Shown: piece by piece, positions 1 through 11,743 of the stretch
Layout: every line of letters starts with the position of its first letter
Position numbering within the stretch: the first letter of the stretch is position 1
NCBI GenBank assembly: GCA_030867875.1
Contig: JAOWCC010001501.1
Coordinates: 17,823,524 to 17,887,523 of the forward strand
Source: Actinernus sp. WN-2022
Taxonomy: Eukaryota > Cnidaria > Anthozoa > Actiniaria > Actinernidae
DNA length: 64,000 bases
Direction: 5' to 3'
Translations under genes and position numbers: made by a program
The notes under the pieces: model-generated
The model's input: only the letters and a program-made list of their open reading frames with translations
What the model was told of the DNA's origin: nothing
The model's database searches: none

Positions 1-1201
1 CAGTTTTCTCAGCCCGTTGTAATCGTGGTTGCTTAAAATGCCTATGAAATTAAAATAAGATTACAGTTGAAACTTGAGGAAGGATGGTGTTTTCGGTTTC
101 ATCTCGTTGCAGAGATATATTATATTCAGGTTTTTTCGAATATGCAAATTAGAGTAGGCCTTTGATAAAGTGAATGATATCTCTGTAAAAATAGGGTACA
201 AACTATTGCACCTTTGCACATGTATAGTACAAAGCAATACACACAACATTTTGCAAACCACAATGTTGCCATGGAAACACTCTTGGCCCCAGACTCCGTG
301 AATGAGGAAAATAAATTCCCGGATTTGTCCTTTGGCAAACACAATTATATTGCTGTGGGTGCATCAGACGTTTTGCCACAATGTAGGCATTATGTGTAGG
401 TGCCTTAGAGTAAATTATTTCGTATAACAGACAGATCCTGCAATTTTATGTTCAAGGTGAAAGGAACCTGGATCAAATAGTGTTTCCACGACATCATAGT
501 TCGCCTATTGAAGTGTATTTTCCTTATTACTGTACATGTGCAAAGTGGAGTCAATTGTTTCTACCTACTGTCGTACTGATATGCAAAGTAATCTCATGAT
601 TCCCCGGTTTTCTATGTTTGTTTCATGCACATTTAATCAATCTTCCCTCTTGAACATGAGGGAAAACAAGACGACAATGCGTAGGCTGAACAAGGGAGAC
701 AAAGACAAGAACAAATCCAAAACGGACCTCTTATGCTGACCATTCACCACGAACCATGTGGGATCAACTATTTCATTGTGCGCATGCTCAGTCATGAGTT
801 CTTTAAATACTTGGTTTATTATAATTATCACACCATTGCATCATGCATATTTTCCTAGCCTGTCTCTCTAGAGTACTGAATAGCATATGTGTTTACGTTT
901 GCTATGTCATATATAAATGCCGGCCGATACGTGTCACCAGTAATTTATACGAAGAAACTCAACACTAAACGTTTCGAAAATCAGTTCGCTTCCTCGGCGA
1001 TCTGGATTCAGAATAACCAAACAGGTAGAAGTCCAGGTTTTTTAGCTATTAGTTCTCGAAAAAACCGCGTCCGATTCCTACCCATTCCGCAACTAATGCC
1101 TCCCATTTGCTCATCGAAGCAACACTGAAATTCAAAAATGTTTTCCCGGCCAGGGCTTTACTTACTGACTGGTTGCATATTCATTCGTCTTTTCCTCCTA
1201 G
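1..1201. other. No gene seen; upstream flank or intron of the FGF-like exon
   Basis: AT-rich sequence with only short chance open frames (under 80 codons) on both strands. Its right end is the pyrimidine tract and AG (1200-1201) that serve as acceptor of the FGF-like exon, so at least the last part is probably intron. I see no conserved domain, RNA gene or clear terminal repeats here. Confidence 0.4.
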
Positions 1202-1456
1202 ACTGCATCCAAACCAGTCGGCGACTTTACTACTGTTGCAGAGGTACAGAGTTCAGACCCAGAAATACTCTTCTACAAAAAAGCTGTCTCGAAAGGTAGC
1301 ATGCTGACGTACTTCGAACAGGTGAATGGCGGCGACAACTCTACTAAGTATCTGCTTGGCTTTGACGAGCATGGCAGGGCTATGACGCCCAGCAAACTAA
1401 ACAAGGATGATCCGAAAGCACAGTTTGAAATTGTGCCAAATCTTCGTCGCAAATGA
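1202..1456 (+). CDS. Terminal coding exon of an FGF-like (beta-trefoil) gene
   Basis: An 84-codon exon in phase 0 ends at TGA 1454-1456. It is preceded by a strong acceptor: a T/C-rich tract and AG at 1200-1201, with an in-frame TAG exactly at the junction, so the frame is closed upstream. The C-terminal part contains KYLLGFDEHGRAM, a lysine-rich stretch and DPKAQFEIVP. This parallels the end of the FGF core in the intracellular FGF (FGF11-14) group, where an FLGLN-x-x-G-x-AM stretch is followed by basic residues and an A-x-FLP motif. The upstream segment LTYFEQVNGG fits the preceding beta-strands. FGFs are secreted or intracellular ligands of tyrosine-kinase receptors. Earlier exons are not visible and would lie left of the window or in unrecognised short exons. 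Assignment rests on motif resemblance only; another beta-trefoil protein is possible. Confidence 0.5.
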   Translation, partial: TASKPVGDFTTVAEVQSSDPEILFYKKAVSKGSMLTYFEQVNGGDNSTKYLLGFDEHGRAMTPSKLNKDDPKAQFEIVPNLRRK

Positions 1457-1524
1457 ATTCAGAGTAATAGAACCACATGGAAATGAGACTACAGCTCAGT
1501 TTACACAATATATAATCATCTTGG

Positions 1525-1663
1525 CCACGGCACTCCTACTCGGCCACATTGCAAAAAGCAGGCCAGGGTCTTGACACGTACCTGGAACATTTCCACTGAT
1601 TTACATGACTACAATAAGGGCTGCCGATGCCGAAAATACCTAAAATTTAGTAGTGCCGTGCCC
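1525..1663. repeat. Small inverted-repeat element, copy 1
   Basis: Ends carry CCACGGCACTCC and its partner GTAGTGCCGTG. The inner stretch (a CGTACC...GAACATTTCCA segment, then CA-rich sequence and ATAAGG) is also found in the element at 3671-3792, so the two are related short non-autonomous repeats. Confidence 0.45.
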
Positions 1664-1748
1664 ACAATAATTGTCGTGTACACCGGGTTTATATTCATAG
1701 TTCCACCCATACACAATAATCATCGCCCTCCTAAGGTCCGACAAGCAA

Positions 1749-2871
1749 GTGCCTAAAAGGTCATATGTTGATTCTACACCAAGTGAACATGACTTTTTCG
1801 CGACACTTTAATTTCGCGATTTGAAAAAAAATTGGAAACATTTTATGTCGCGAAAATGTTTATGCGCGAAAATTAAGTGACCACGCATATCAACTTAAGT
1901 GAAATACAGCCCTTTAAACATCATTAGCGTGGTGGCTGGGGTTTAAAGCAGCTTTTAGCTCGCCTTTGGAGTAACCAGATTCTGATGCCCATGATCTTTA
2001 GTGAGGCTGATGGTCTTGGGAGCTATGCCATGCTGATGAGCCCTGACAAGGACGAAACAGCTGCACATGGCTGCCACTCCACGGGTAATAAGATACGAGC
2101 ATGCGTGTTAGACGCTATCTACATCGTATTGTGTTGCGTAGTGCCATGCATTTGCTTGGTTTACTACCGAGTCCACTTTATTCAGCATCATCTTCATCCT
2201 TATCACTACTCTCCTCCGGCTACACCCAGTTCTGCAGTATTTCTCTGGTACGGTAACTGAATTTGCCATTGGCTGGCCCCTTATAGTTCAATCCACCAGA
2301 CTTAAACTTTTCAACAGCTTGAATGTTCTTGGCGAAGAATCCATATTTGCAGTGACTTCTACGGGGATTTCTAGGCCTCCTTGGACGAGAGGCGATAGTC
2401 AGAAATGTACATTTTTTACGGTTACATAAACACCTGCACCTCTTAACAAAAGAAATCGCGAAAATAGTGACCCAGTTTCTTCAAATTATACAAAATCAAG
2501 AAATAAAGTGTCGAGAAATATGGCCATTGCAAAATTAAAGTGTCGCGAAAATTTCATGTAATTAAGCCGGGTATTTCTTGATTTGAATGTGACGTCAAAG
2601 GAGGCATTTACTGTCTTTTCTTTCTCCTCGTGAGTGAATTTATTTCCGATTTAATCAATATTTGGTAAAATCACCGATGTTTCAAATATAACAGATTTTT
2701 ATAAAAGGTCATTTATCTCTATAGCAGGATGTTTTTGTATGACGTCACATTACCATATTCGAAATATAAACCTAACCCTAACCCATACACACAACACTCA
2801 AATCAAGAAATATTCACCTATTCACTTGATGTAGAATCGATAACAATGATAACATTTGACCTTGTAGGCAC
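1749..2871. mobile_element. 1.1 kb inverted-repeat element with TTTCGCGA-rich ends
   Basis: The left end GTGCCTAAAAGGTCA, followed by TTGATTCTACACCAAGTGAA, is matched in inverted orientation at 2815-2871. Both subterminal regions are rich in AATTTCGCGA-like words (about 1797-1880 and 2455-2560), a typical non-autonomous DNA transposon layout. A smaller palindrome (GGTATTTCTTGATTTGA near 2567 versus its complement near 2798) is nested inside. A minus-strand frame open from about 2456 to a stop at 2220-2222 contains a Cys-rich segment (RCRCLCNRKKC) and basic residues. It may be a remnant exon, but I do not recognise it. Confidence 0.45.
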
Positions 2872-3151
2872 CTTAACCCGAGAATATTCAAAATAAACAT
2901 GACGACAAAGGTCGAGTTCGGGGAGGCTTCATAACATTCCGACTGAATGATTTATCGATTTCCCATCTTTTGCTGAAATTTGTTTTTTTCATCTCTGACG
3001 ATGGTTGTGGTATTTTATATTGCGGTCCTGATTAGTCTGGCTGTTTTTTTTTAATAAATGAATATTCTAAAACTTTATGCAATTCCTCTGCCAAAGGGTA
3101 AAGTAAGGCGATCTGAAATGGGGCAAAAAAGCCGTTTCCACGACAAGCATT

Positions 3152-3660
3152 CAAGGGCACCCAACTTGTACTTTTTGAAATTCGTTTAAAACCAGTTGTC
3201 TGCAGCTTATCTAGCCATTTTAAGGCGCATACTATGTCTTTTGGCGTATTCTAGAAAGGTATTAGCTGTTTGGATTTTCTAGGTGGAAATCGCGTCAACC
3301 GAAAATACTATGGCAAAATATTCCCGGCCTACGTATTTGTTAGTAGTCTAGAACATAACAAGAATTTTCTAGCCCAAGTAACTTCATGTTGCAAAGTTTT
3401 GTGGAGGTACGAATTTTTTAGGGATTCTTTTTTCCTGTTCCGACTCTATTGATCAGACGAATTGGGACGTACGAATATTTTAGGGAAAACCTTTTAGTCT
3501 CCCTTTTCTTCAACAATTTTCTAAGAATTGAAAAAAATAATTCTAGCCAGTATTTCAGAAAACAATTTTCTAGGGACAATTTTTTCATATACGAAAGTTT
3601 TAGGCTAAAACTTACTCTCCCGAACAGCTTTTTAACCCAAAACTTCGTTGGGTGCCCTTG
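3152..3660. mobile_element. 509-bp DNA transposon/MITE with 6-bp target duplication
   Basis: Perfect 14-bp terminal inverted repeats CAAGGGCACCCAAC (3152-3165) and GTTGGGTGCCCTTG (3647-3660) are flanked by identical AGCATT (3146-3151 and 3661-3666). The interior holds degenerate repeats of an ACGAATTTTCTAGGG-like motif, with no convincing transposase. It is non-autonomous; the superfamily is not assigned. Confidence 0.7.
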
Positions 3661-3670
3661 AGCATTTAAC

Positions 3671-3792
3671 GCACGGCACTCCAAACAGGCGGACCGAGAC
3701 TATCTTTTCACAAGGTCTCAGAACTCCTAGATTATCGGGTATGCGTACCCAGAACATTTCCATTTACACGACAAAAATAAGGAGTGCCGTGC
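3671..3792. repeat. Small inverted-repeat element, copy 2
   Basis: Perfect 12-bp inverted ends GCACGGCACTCC / GGAGTGCCGTGC enclose about 98 bp related to the interior of 1525-1663. It starts four bases after the right target duplication of the 3152-3660 element. Confidence 0.55.
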
Positions 3793-3840
3793 AGTAAAGT
3801 GTTGGCACGCGTGCCTAAAACACATTCAAACCACATTCAC

Positions 3841-4041
3841 ACGCGGAAAAATGACGGCACGGTGCTGATTTTACCCGTGCCGAGGCTATCTATACGAGCA
3901 TAGTCTCACACCTCTAAAATGTAGGAGACTAGTGCCTTATTAAACAAGGCTGCTTTGTTTATACGTTCAATGGTAAGGGTGCCCATGCCGCTATTTCATA
4001 AGCCGAGATTTGGTGTGCAGTGCCGTCATTTTTGCGCGCGT
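3841..4041. repeat. Short MITE with ~20-bp inverted ends
   Basis: ACGCGGAAAAATGACGGCAC at the left pairs with GTGC(CG)TCATTTTTGCGCGCGT at the right. About 160 bp of non-coding sequence lies between. The GACGGCAC core recalls the two neighbouring small elements. Confidence 0.5.
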
Positions 4042-6214
4042 AAATAGGGTTTAGAAGAGGCAAGCTGAATCGGTCTAGTGCAAAGACGTACATACGATAT
4101 AAAGAGAAAACAAACAAAACAAGCAAACAACATCAAATATCGACGACGGTATATTTATTTATCCCAAAAAGACTTTGCATGTGACAATTTTTATTTTGGC
4201 TTTTTGCGAGCGACTGCTTCAAATAGTTTGTAATGCAACTAGCAAAGGAAAAGGGCTAAAAAATGTCAATGTTTAGTTTTGTTTAAAACCAACCAATGGA
4301 TGGGGGGGATTACAGTTGAATTTATACTAGTATTGGTAATCACAAGTGTGCAAGTTCAATTAATGATTAATAGACAAGGACGAGTGTTATTTGTGGAATT
4401 TTCAAACAACACGAGCACTATTTTAAAACGTTGCACACTAATGATTACCGGTTAATAATATAGATGCAAAAATGAAAAGAACTAAATTAACTAGTTTTTG
4501 CATGCACTGAATTAACTAGTTTTGCATCTAATTAACTGTTTGCATTGATTTAACATGCCTATGCTTAGCCAATCAGAATTGAGTATTTTTGTATTTATAT
4601 TATTATAGGGAAAAGGGTGAAAATAGTGGCTGGCATAAAAAGGGAATTAATACGCACCAAATATCTTGGATATCCACTCGAGAGCACATTGGGTTGGTAG
4701 CAGACACATTTGATGCTCACCTATTAAGTTATGAACTTCATAATTTAATTTGAATTCTTCATAAAATTTTAATTTTCCCTATTTCTTAAAAATTCACGAA
4801 ATCGCCCAACTTTTTTTCTCTTTCCCAAACGCCCCTAAAATCTCCAAAAAAATCTGACAACTTTATGGGAGGACTGTATCAAATCTCTAAAACGGCTCAA
4901 ATGTATCAAGAACGTAGCATGTAACTATAATCCCCCACTTATCCGTATATATATGACGTATATCCGTATATATGGTCAATATTTCAAGTGTAAGGAAACT
5001 ATCATTATAGTATGTAGATTTTAAAGGTGTATCTTTGTAAGAACTAAAAGTTAAAATATGATATTCATATTACTAAGTAAAGAATAAAACACGTATCGTG
5101 GATCTACTAGGTCGATTATATTAATATTGTAGATATAGATTGTTTTCCTTGAATCACACCTACCCAAAGAAAATTGCCTCAGTGTAAACGATAAAACACG
5201 TTGGTGCTTGGAGATCAGGCACATAAATGATCTAAACTGTTTGCACGAGGTGAAATTTTATTTGTTTTGCAAAAAAATCTGCCTACGCCAAAATGTAAGT
5301 GCGGACGACTTTTTGGCAAACCAAATATCAAATATCAAATATCAAAGACGCCGAAGAGAAGCTTTAGACGGCTCCATTTTTTTGTCAGACGCGACATTTT
5401 GATTAAATCCATTCTTCCATGACAGCCGATATCACATTGGTCTCAGCAAACAATGGATTCTTTGGGTTTCTATTTCAATTTGATTGACGTTGTGGTTATA
5501 CGAACAGCTCGTACGTCTCAAGTGCAAACGCGATTACCAAAATAAAAAAATTCGTAGTTACAAAATTAGCAATATTTTCGTAGAAAAAAAAAAGTTTTTG
5601 GCCTAGTGCGTAAATAAAATTTGAAACATTGTGAATGACAACAATACAGTAGGAAACCGTCATATTGATGTACCACTTTGGTACGGCATGTTTTACAGAT
5701 TCACAGTTTTTCGTTTTCTGATTGGCTTATCGCCATTGGAAATAAGAGCGTATAGCACGGATTGTTTCATCGCTCGCTCGTGCGTCGTGAATCCACAAGT
5801 TTGACCATGCGATGACGCCAAACGTGGTAACTAACAGAGCACACCACGGGAAACTATCGAAATTTGTTAACTGGCGGCCGCATAAAACTAGGGTACAATG
5901 AAGCTCAATTTTCCATCGATATCCATTAGCTTGCACTTCAAAACAATGTGGATGCTACTTTTAAGAATTTATCAAGCTTAAAAAATATATCGGCACAAGT
6001 ATCTGGATTTTCGCGCCATTTGTTTAATACACTGGGGCGGGACTACCCTGGCTGCCAGATGCTCGAAGAAAAAAAGACGAAGAGGCGCTACCCGTTACCG
6101 CTACACATCCTTTCTAAAGAAGCCCAATTCAAACATTATTTCATGATGGAAAGTCCCGTCTAAAATTGATTTTGGACTGTCGCAAAATAACAAAAAAAGA
6201 CTAGTTTACCAATG
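4042..6214. other. No gene or clear element seen
   Basis: AT-rich non-coding DNA. Only simple features stand out: a short AAATATC triplication at about 5325-5345 and scattered A/T runs. Open frames are short and lack splice or codon support. Confidence 0.4.
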
Positions 6215-6503
6215 GGCCTTTTGCAGCTAGGCATTCACGTGATTGTACAGGAATGTACTGGATGGCAAAACATATTTAACTTTATTTATTTAGAACTGTA
6301 CGAGATCGGTATTGTTATTAGCAAAACCTGTTTGTAAATGCTATTTTTCACCTCCAACCGATTGTCGATCTTTGAAAAACAGCGTTTTTAAAAATGGCTT
6401 GCTCTCCAGCATCCATGGCAACGTCTTTCCCATGGGGATCACGAGCTCATTCATTCATTAACGAAGTATTATATCAGCACGTGACTGTTAGCTGCGAAAG
6501 GCC
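6215..6503. mobile_element. MITE with CACGTG-containing termini, copy 1
   Basis: GGCCTTTTGCAGCTAGGCAT plus TCACGTG at the left end is matched inversely by the right end (CACGTGACTGTTAGCTGCGAAAGGCC). The inner part from about 6340 to 6503 is closely matched, in inverse orientation, at 63723-63886, so this is a dispersed family. Confidence 0.6.
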
Positions 6504-7347
6504 TTTTCATCCAATCACGCTTTGGTATTTGCATGTAGCATCTAGAACCACATCGGAAACACTTGAACGGATTCGGTTAACTCGTAACAGACTATTTTCA
6601 TGTTCGGTGAGTAAAAACTGCCTAAAAGCAAAAGCTTTCAAAACACACAACTAATCATCTCTGGTGAAAATCTTTCTGAGTAAGTTTTTTTCGTCCACCT
6701 CAAAGCCCGAAAATACAGTTGGTCGACGGAATGGGATCAAAGCGATGTGATCGCATGGTTTGTGTTTGTGTATAAAAATTAGAATACAAAAAAATCAGAA
6801 TACTTGATAAAAATGTTACAGTAAACTGAAAAACCACCATAGAAATTCGAATTTCCAAAGTATTTCCAGACATCAGGAGCAGTTTCACTAATATAGTACA
6901 TATGGACGCTGGCGTATTTACACCTTGGACTAGTTTTAAATTTCCCCCCACGAACAAATGTGTTTTCGAATATTTTTTTCTTTGTTTAAAAGAAAAACAA
7001 TAACGGCGGAGATTATAGCCTGTACCGTTCATTCATACGTTCAGTGTCTACACTCTACCAAAAGCAGGTACATTGTCTATAGAACAATGAAACCTGGTTC
7101 TACAAATAGCCAAGGTGTAAATACACCAACTCAAAGATATAGTATGGGGGTAATGGGGCTCCTGACTATGTCAGTATACAATAATCTTGGACATACGAAT
7201 TAACGGCATTTTCCCATAGTATTTCCATAATATTTTCATGCTTTCGAAAACTCGGAAGTATGGAAAATCATGGACAAAATCATGGACAAAATGCTGTAAA
7301 TTGGAATTTCCAAGATTATCGTATATTTACATAGTATGGAAATACCA
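6504..7347. other. No gene seen
   Basis: Non-coding AT-rich sequence. Between 7210 and 7345 several related words (TAGTATGGAAATAC, TTTCCATAATATT, ATGGACAAAATCATGGAC) give weak local repetition. Confidence 0.35.
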
Positions 7348-7710
7348 CGAAATTACCGCTGAATGGCATGACTACAGGCGCATATATACAGGGTAAGCCT
7401 CATTCTTAGTTAAACATTCATAAATACCAGCGAGGTGGGCTATTCACAACTCTGTGTATTGCTGGCTTTCACTTGACGTCATAGCCGCCATGTTGGTGCC
7501 CTTAAACAATAGATTCCTCGTTAGCTTCTTTTGTTGGGGCACCAACATGGCCACCATGCCCTTTGTATCTCTGGGGATTGAATGAAAACCAGCAATTGTT
7601 GTAGTTTCGCGTTTTGCACCTTCTCGCTGGTATTATAAATGTTTAACTTCAGAACGAGGCTAACCCTGTATAAATGCGTCTGCAGTCATCGCATTCAGCG
7701 GTAAATTTCG
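7348..7710. repeat. Nested foldback element
   Basis: Outer arms of about 85-90 bp (7348-7436 and 7618-7710) are inverse matches, sharing ACCGCTGAATG, GCGCAT, TACAGGGT, AGCCTC and ATACCAGCGAG in order. A second inverted pair lies inside (about 7459-7586): GCCATGTTGGTGCCC pairs with GGCACCAACATGGC, with outer ATTGCTGG / CCAGCAAT. No coding capacity. Confidence 0.6.
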
Positions 7711-8021
7711 AATACGACACTGAACTATTGCCATGGTTTTTCCACACTATAAAAACAATTCCAGTGAAATCATTCGGTGAATTGCTACAGCACGGTCAGC
7801 TGGAGGTCGCTATCATCGTCTTGTCTTTAACCGGTTTTGATAGAGCAGAAACCTGTTTCTTCAAGTTTCTGTTCTCCATCTGGAAAGAAAATAATAATAA
7901 TTGGACTGCGAAACTGTGTGACTGACTAAAGTTGCATAATATTGTACGCCACATCGGCCATAACCACATTTTCATGGAAGCCGTTTTGTTTTAATCAAAC
8001 TTCGTCTTGAGACCAGGGATC
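7711..8021. other. No gene seen
   Basis: Non-coding; an 83-codon open frame starting inside the foldback arm at 7674 has no recognisable content. Confidence 0.35.
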
Positions 8022-8110
8022 GAGTGACAAATGGACGGGGGAGGGGGAAGAAGGAAAATCGTTTCTTCTCTTCTTCTTCGTTTCTTCCCCTCCCCCCTCA
8101 TTTGTCACTC
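8022..8110. repeat. G/C-rich hairpin
   Basis: GAGTGACAAATGGACGGGGG pairs with CCCCCCTCATTTGTCACTC around a short C/T-rich loop. Immediately right is CAATATGGCGGCCGC, resembling a YY1-type GATGGCGGC box, but no start site is evident. Confidence 0.5.
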
Positions 8111-8290
8111 AGCCAATATGGCGGCCGCTTCGATATCCGTTTTCAAACACCCTCTACCGTCTGCAAGCAGGCTATGGTCAGTGGAAAATCGAACCATTTT
8201 ACAGACTTTGTAAAATGTTTGTAAAATGTTTGCAAAATGTCTGTGTATCATGTACAAATTAACATATATTTTGCAAAAAAAATTACATAC

Positions 8291-8366
8291 CTTTTTACTT
8301 AGTTCTTCAATGTCTATAAAAGGTTCGATGTTACCAGTGGGTGGGGAAACTACCACATTTTCTACA
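8291..8366 (-). CDS. Orphan internal exon candidate, gene unknown
   Basis: On the minus strand an acceptor (TGATGTCATTCAG) precedes a 76-nt open segment that ends at a good donor, GTATGT. In the only open frame it reads VENVVVSPPTGNIEPF then IDIEELSKK, which looks protein-like. Entry needs one nucleotide from the previous exon, whereas FAM76 exon 10 ends in phase 0, so it does not continue FAM76 in frame: joining them gives ATG TAG. It could belong to another minus-strand gene extending left, or to an alternative FAM76 isoform with another donor. I do not recognise the peptide. Confidence 0.3.
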
Positions 8367-8478
8367 TCTGAATGACATCAGTTCAATCTGATTGGCTTGG
8401 GTAGTAGCCGATCAGCCGTCAACCTAATTTTGATGGCGCGAATTTTATGTTGCTTACATCAAATTCGTTCGTTGCCGC

Positions 8479-8484
8479 TCATTT
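8479..8484 (-). CDS. FAM76: Probable FAM76 stop codon in exon 11
   Basis: After exon 10 the next acceptor (TTTTCCTAATATTTCAG) leads in phase 0 to AAA TGA, ending the protein about 30 residues earlier than vertebrate FAM76. Only the coding part is given; the 3' UTR end and polyadenylation signal are not clear. Reading on without splicing would also terminate within a few codons. Confidence 0.4.
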   Translation of the reverse strand, partial: K

Positions 8485-11400
8485 CTGAAATATTAGGAAA
8501 ATGAAGAGACGACTGGCAGTCTAGGAAGACTACACTTATAATTATTAAACACTTATTCACCTGTAAGAACTCCAACCTCTCTGTCTGGTCTTTCTGTAAC
8601 GCTGTAAGTTTCTTTTTTGAGTCCTTCTCCTTTTCCCAATTATCGGCTTTTAGTTCAGTAATCTAGTAATAAAATAAGATAAGATTTAGGGCCAACATGA
8701 CACAGGCCCTAAAAATGGTCAGCACACCCACAAATGGGGACCTGTGTCACGGTGGGGCTGTGTGTCTCGGTGGGGCTGTGTGTCACGGTGGGGCTGTGTG
8801 TCACAATTTTCATATGAACTGCTAAACCTCGCGCACGTGTGGCATGGTTAAAAAAACAACACTAACAAACTGTGTATAGGCGTAGTATTGCATATCATTT
8901 CAATTGCGCATAAGAACAGGAGAGAATGCACAAAGGTGGTGTTAATTTTCTATTGTTGAAACTTGATATCCCATTGGTTATACACAAATAAACCTCCAAA
9001 AAATAGGAAATAACTCTGATCAAAAACATATACACAACGAGCGATTTCATGTATTTTAATTTGAGAAAATTAATACCACTAGTCAAGAGATATCTTTAGT
9101 ATAGAATTGAACCATTTTTAATTTGGGATTAATGAAATCACATTCATTGCTGTGGAACAAATTAGATCTTGCTCCGGTTATTAGATGAATCATTACTTAA
9201 ACATTGAGGGAGGATACTTTTAACTGTTGTTATCACACTCATGAATAATTCATGAAGAAAAACAAAGGAAATCAATGTGCGATGTACTGTTTAAAACACG
9301 AACAGCAGTGTTTTATCAAGTTTAAAAATTCGAGGGCGAAGCCCGAGAATTTTTAGACTTGATAAAACACGTGCTGTGTGTGTTTTAAACGGCTTCAAAA
9401 ACGCTTTAAGAATGCAATGAAAGAAAGACGCACATCTCAAGGGAATGGTTACTTAATGAACCATTGATCGGCATGAACCTTTGTATTCACAACGCCATGC
9501 AAAATATTCGAGTAATCACCGCCTGCAATTACGAACATCTCAAGGGAATGATATGAAGAAATTACCATACTATGTTGTTTGAAGCGGTATTTCGCAATGC
9601 AAGAAGAATCTGCACTTGAAGGATTTGGTGTCGTGGTTTACCTCGATAAAGTTCAAGACTTGGAAAGCGATGTGACTGACATGACGGCAGACTCTAAATT
9701 TTTGACTCCGGCACAAAATATGTAAGTTTAATGCACGTTTTTATAATTTTACGGCTTTGAGTTTGGTTTAATAATTGGAACTAAACAGTGGCTCGGTAAA
9801 CAAGTAATGGTTGTTGGATAACTTCATTTTAAAAATATTATCTGTGTATCTCGGTAGTCTGCTGATATTAGTAAATTTAGTGCAAAATTTCTTATCTAGG
9901 TACCTTATGTTCCGTGTACTTTTTGCTATCTTTGGGTCTTTATCAGTGAATTCTTAATTAGGATGAAACTTTATATAAAATTTCATGTTCATTAATATTC
10001 TTTATATAAAACGTTCATCCTAATTAGCAATTCAGTGAGAAAGCTGAAACATCAATAGAAATTCCATTGTCTCAATCATTAACCCCGTTTCCCTCTGGGA
10101 CAGAATTCAAATCCCTCCGCGGGCCTTTTAGAATGATGAGATTTTATCAGGTATAAAGGAGCATGCACGTGACTGATTTGCTTCATCTGATTGGACAAAA
10201 TGCTCATTAATTATTCATGAGTTTTTGAAAAGTGATTTGTAAATCTCAGTTACAAGCACAAAGTACCGACATCCTTTTAGGTCTTGCCTTATAAGGGAAT
10301 ATGTAGTATTCATCTACACAAATCTTTGCCATCCTTCATCAAAATTGCCTCCAATTTTCTCCAGTTTACTTGTAAAGCATACTCTGATCATCTAAGTAGT
10401 TATTTTTGCTTTTCATCATGAGAAAGTTCATCATTTGGGGGTTGACTGTGACCCAACAACAATCTATTTACTCTTATGACTAAAGTTAATACAATTAAAT
10501 AAGAAGAAATATAAATACTAAGGGGGGCGCTGGATTTCCGAAATAACCATATACGTGCAGGGAATGAGCCAAGCTGCGCCATTGCACCATTCCCGCTTTA
10601 AAAATACATTTGTCTCTTGAAAAAATACAATAATGGTCAAATTGACCCGCTTTGGTTGCTTCCAAAGGAAATTAAATGCCAGTTCACTCGTAAAAGGGCC
10701 AAATTGTCCCTTCTGGTTCAATTTCTGGCTCAATCCCTGTACATGTACACACACAAACACACAAAATGCACACAAATACGCATGCACACAAATACGCATG
10801 TACACACAACCTAACATTACAATGTCTGTAAGAGAAACCAAACAGCAAATAAATCATGGTATAAAGTATTACGGTAAATAAACACAAGAAAATAACCTAA
10901 GCTAATATTTACTTATAAATTCCTTTTTCGAATTATGTTTGAAGGTTCTTAATGAGGACGATTTTGTATGTTCACCAATTGAGTTCCAAATTTTTGGACC
11001 CTTTAACATTGTAAGAGTTGTACATTGGCAAACTGTGTGTTCCCCATTCACCACCAAGAAAGTATATATACATGTACATATCTATAATAAAATGTTATCT
11101 AGCAATTTCCTTTGCTTCATCTTCTTTGGTCAACTTTAGAACTGTTATCAGACACACAGCTGCCTCTCAGCTCTTCCAAGGTTGGAACGAGCTGAGGAGC
11201 TGAAGAGGAGCAAGCTGAGGTTGCTGTATTAATTTTAGGTTACAGTACGAGATCCTTCACTATATTCCTTCTGAAACTTTGAAACTTGGTGCACCCTTCA
11301 AATTTGTCAAACTAGCAGTCACAGAGGGTAATAAATATTAACAACTGAATGAATTTTGGCATTTCATTACATACACAGCATTTGTTTCTGTACAGACCTT

Positions 11401-11704
11401 TTTTTCCTTCTCTATCAATGCTTGGTCTTTTTGCTGCAATTGCTTTTTTAGCACAAGGAGCTAAAAATGGAAAAGATACAGCTGTTTTGAGTTTCATGAT
11501 TCTTTCAAGCCAGGGACCAGGGTTGTTGGCAGACTGGGTCTAATAGGGGTGCATCCCTCCCTCCCTCCATCAGACTGCCCTCCCTCTCCCACTCTCCCTT
11601 TCTTGTATCAAGTCTCAATTCAATTTAGCCACTGGGTGTCACTCCCTGGGTTGCGATATCATTTAATGCATTTTCCCATCTGTTTTCTTACTTTGCCTGA
11701 CCTT

Positions 11705-11743
<39 letters not shown>

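Noticed and set aside
2768..2784. CCTAACCCTAACCC resembling telomere repeat
   Set aside because: Only about two units, too short to indicate a telomeric tract.
9289..9390. Strong palindromes considered as terminators or CRISPR repeats
   Set aside because: This is an animal genome; the palindromes occur singly or as dispersed families, not in regularly spaced arrays.
10518..10887. Overlapping Cys/Val- and His/Thr-rich frames of 65-107 codons on both strands
   Set aside because: They follow a CA-rich minisatellite and run on both strands at once, which is typical of simple repeats.
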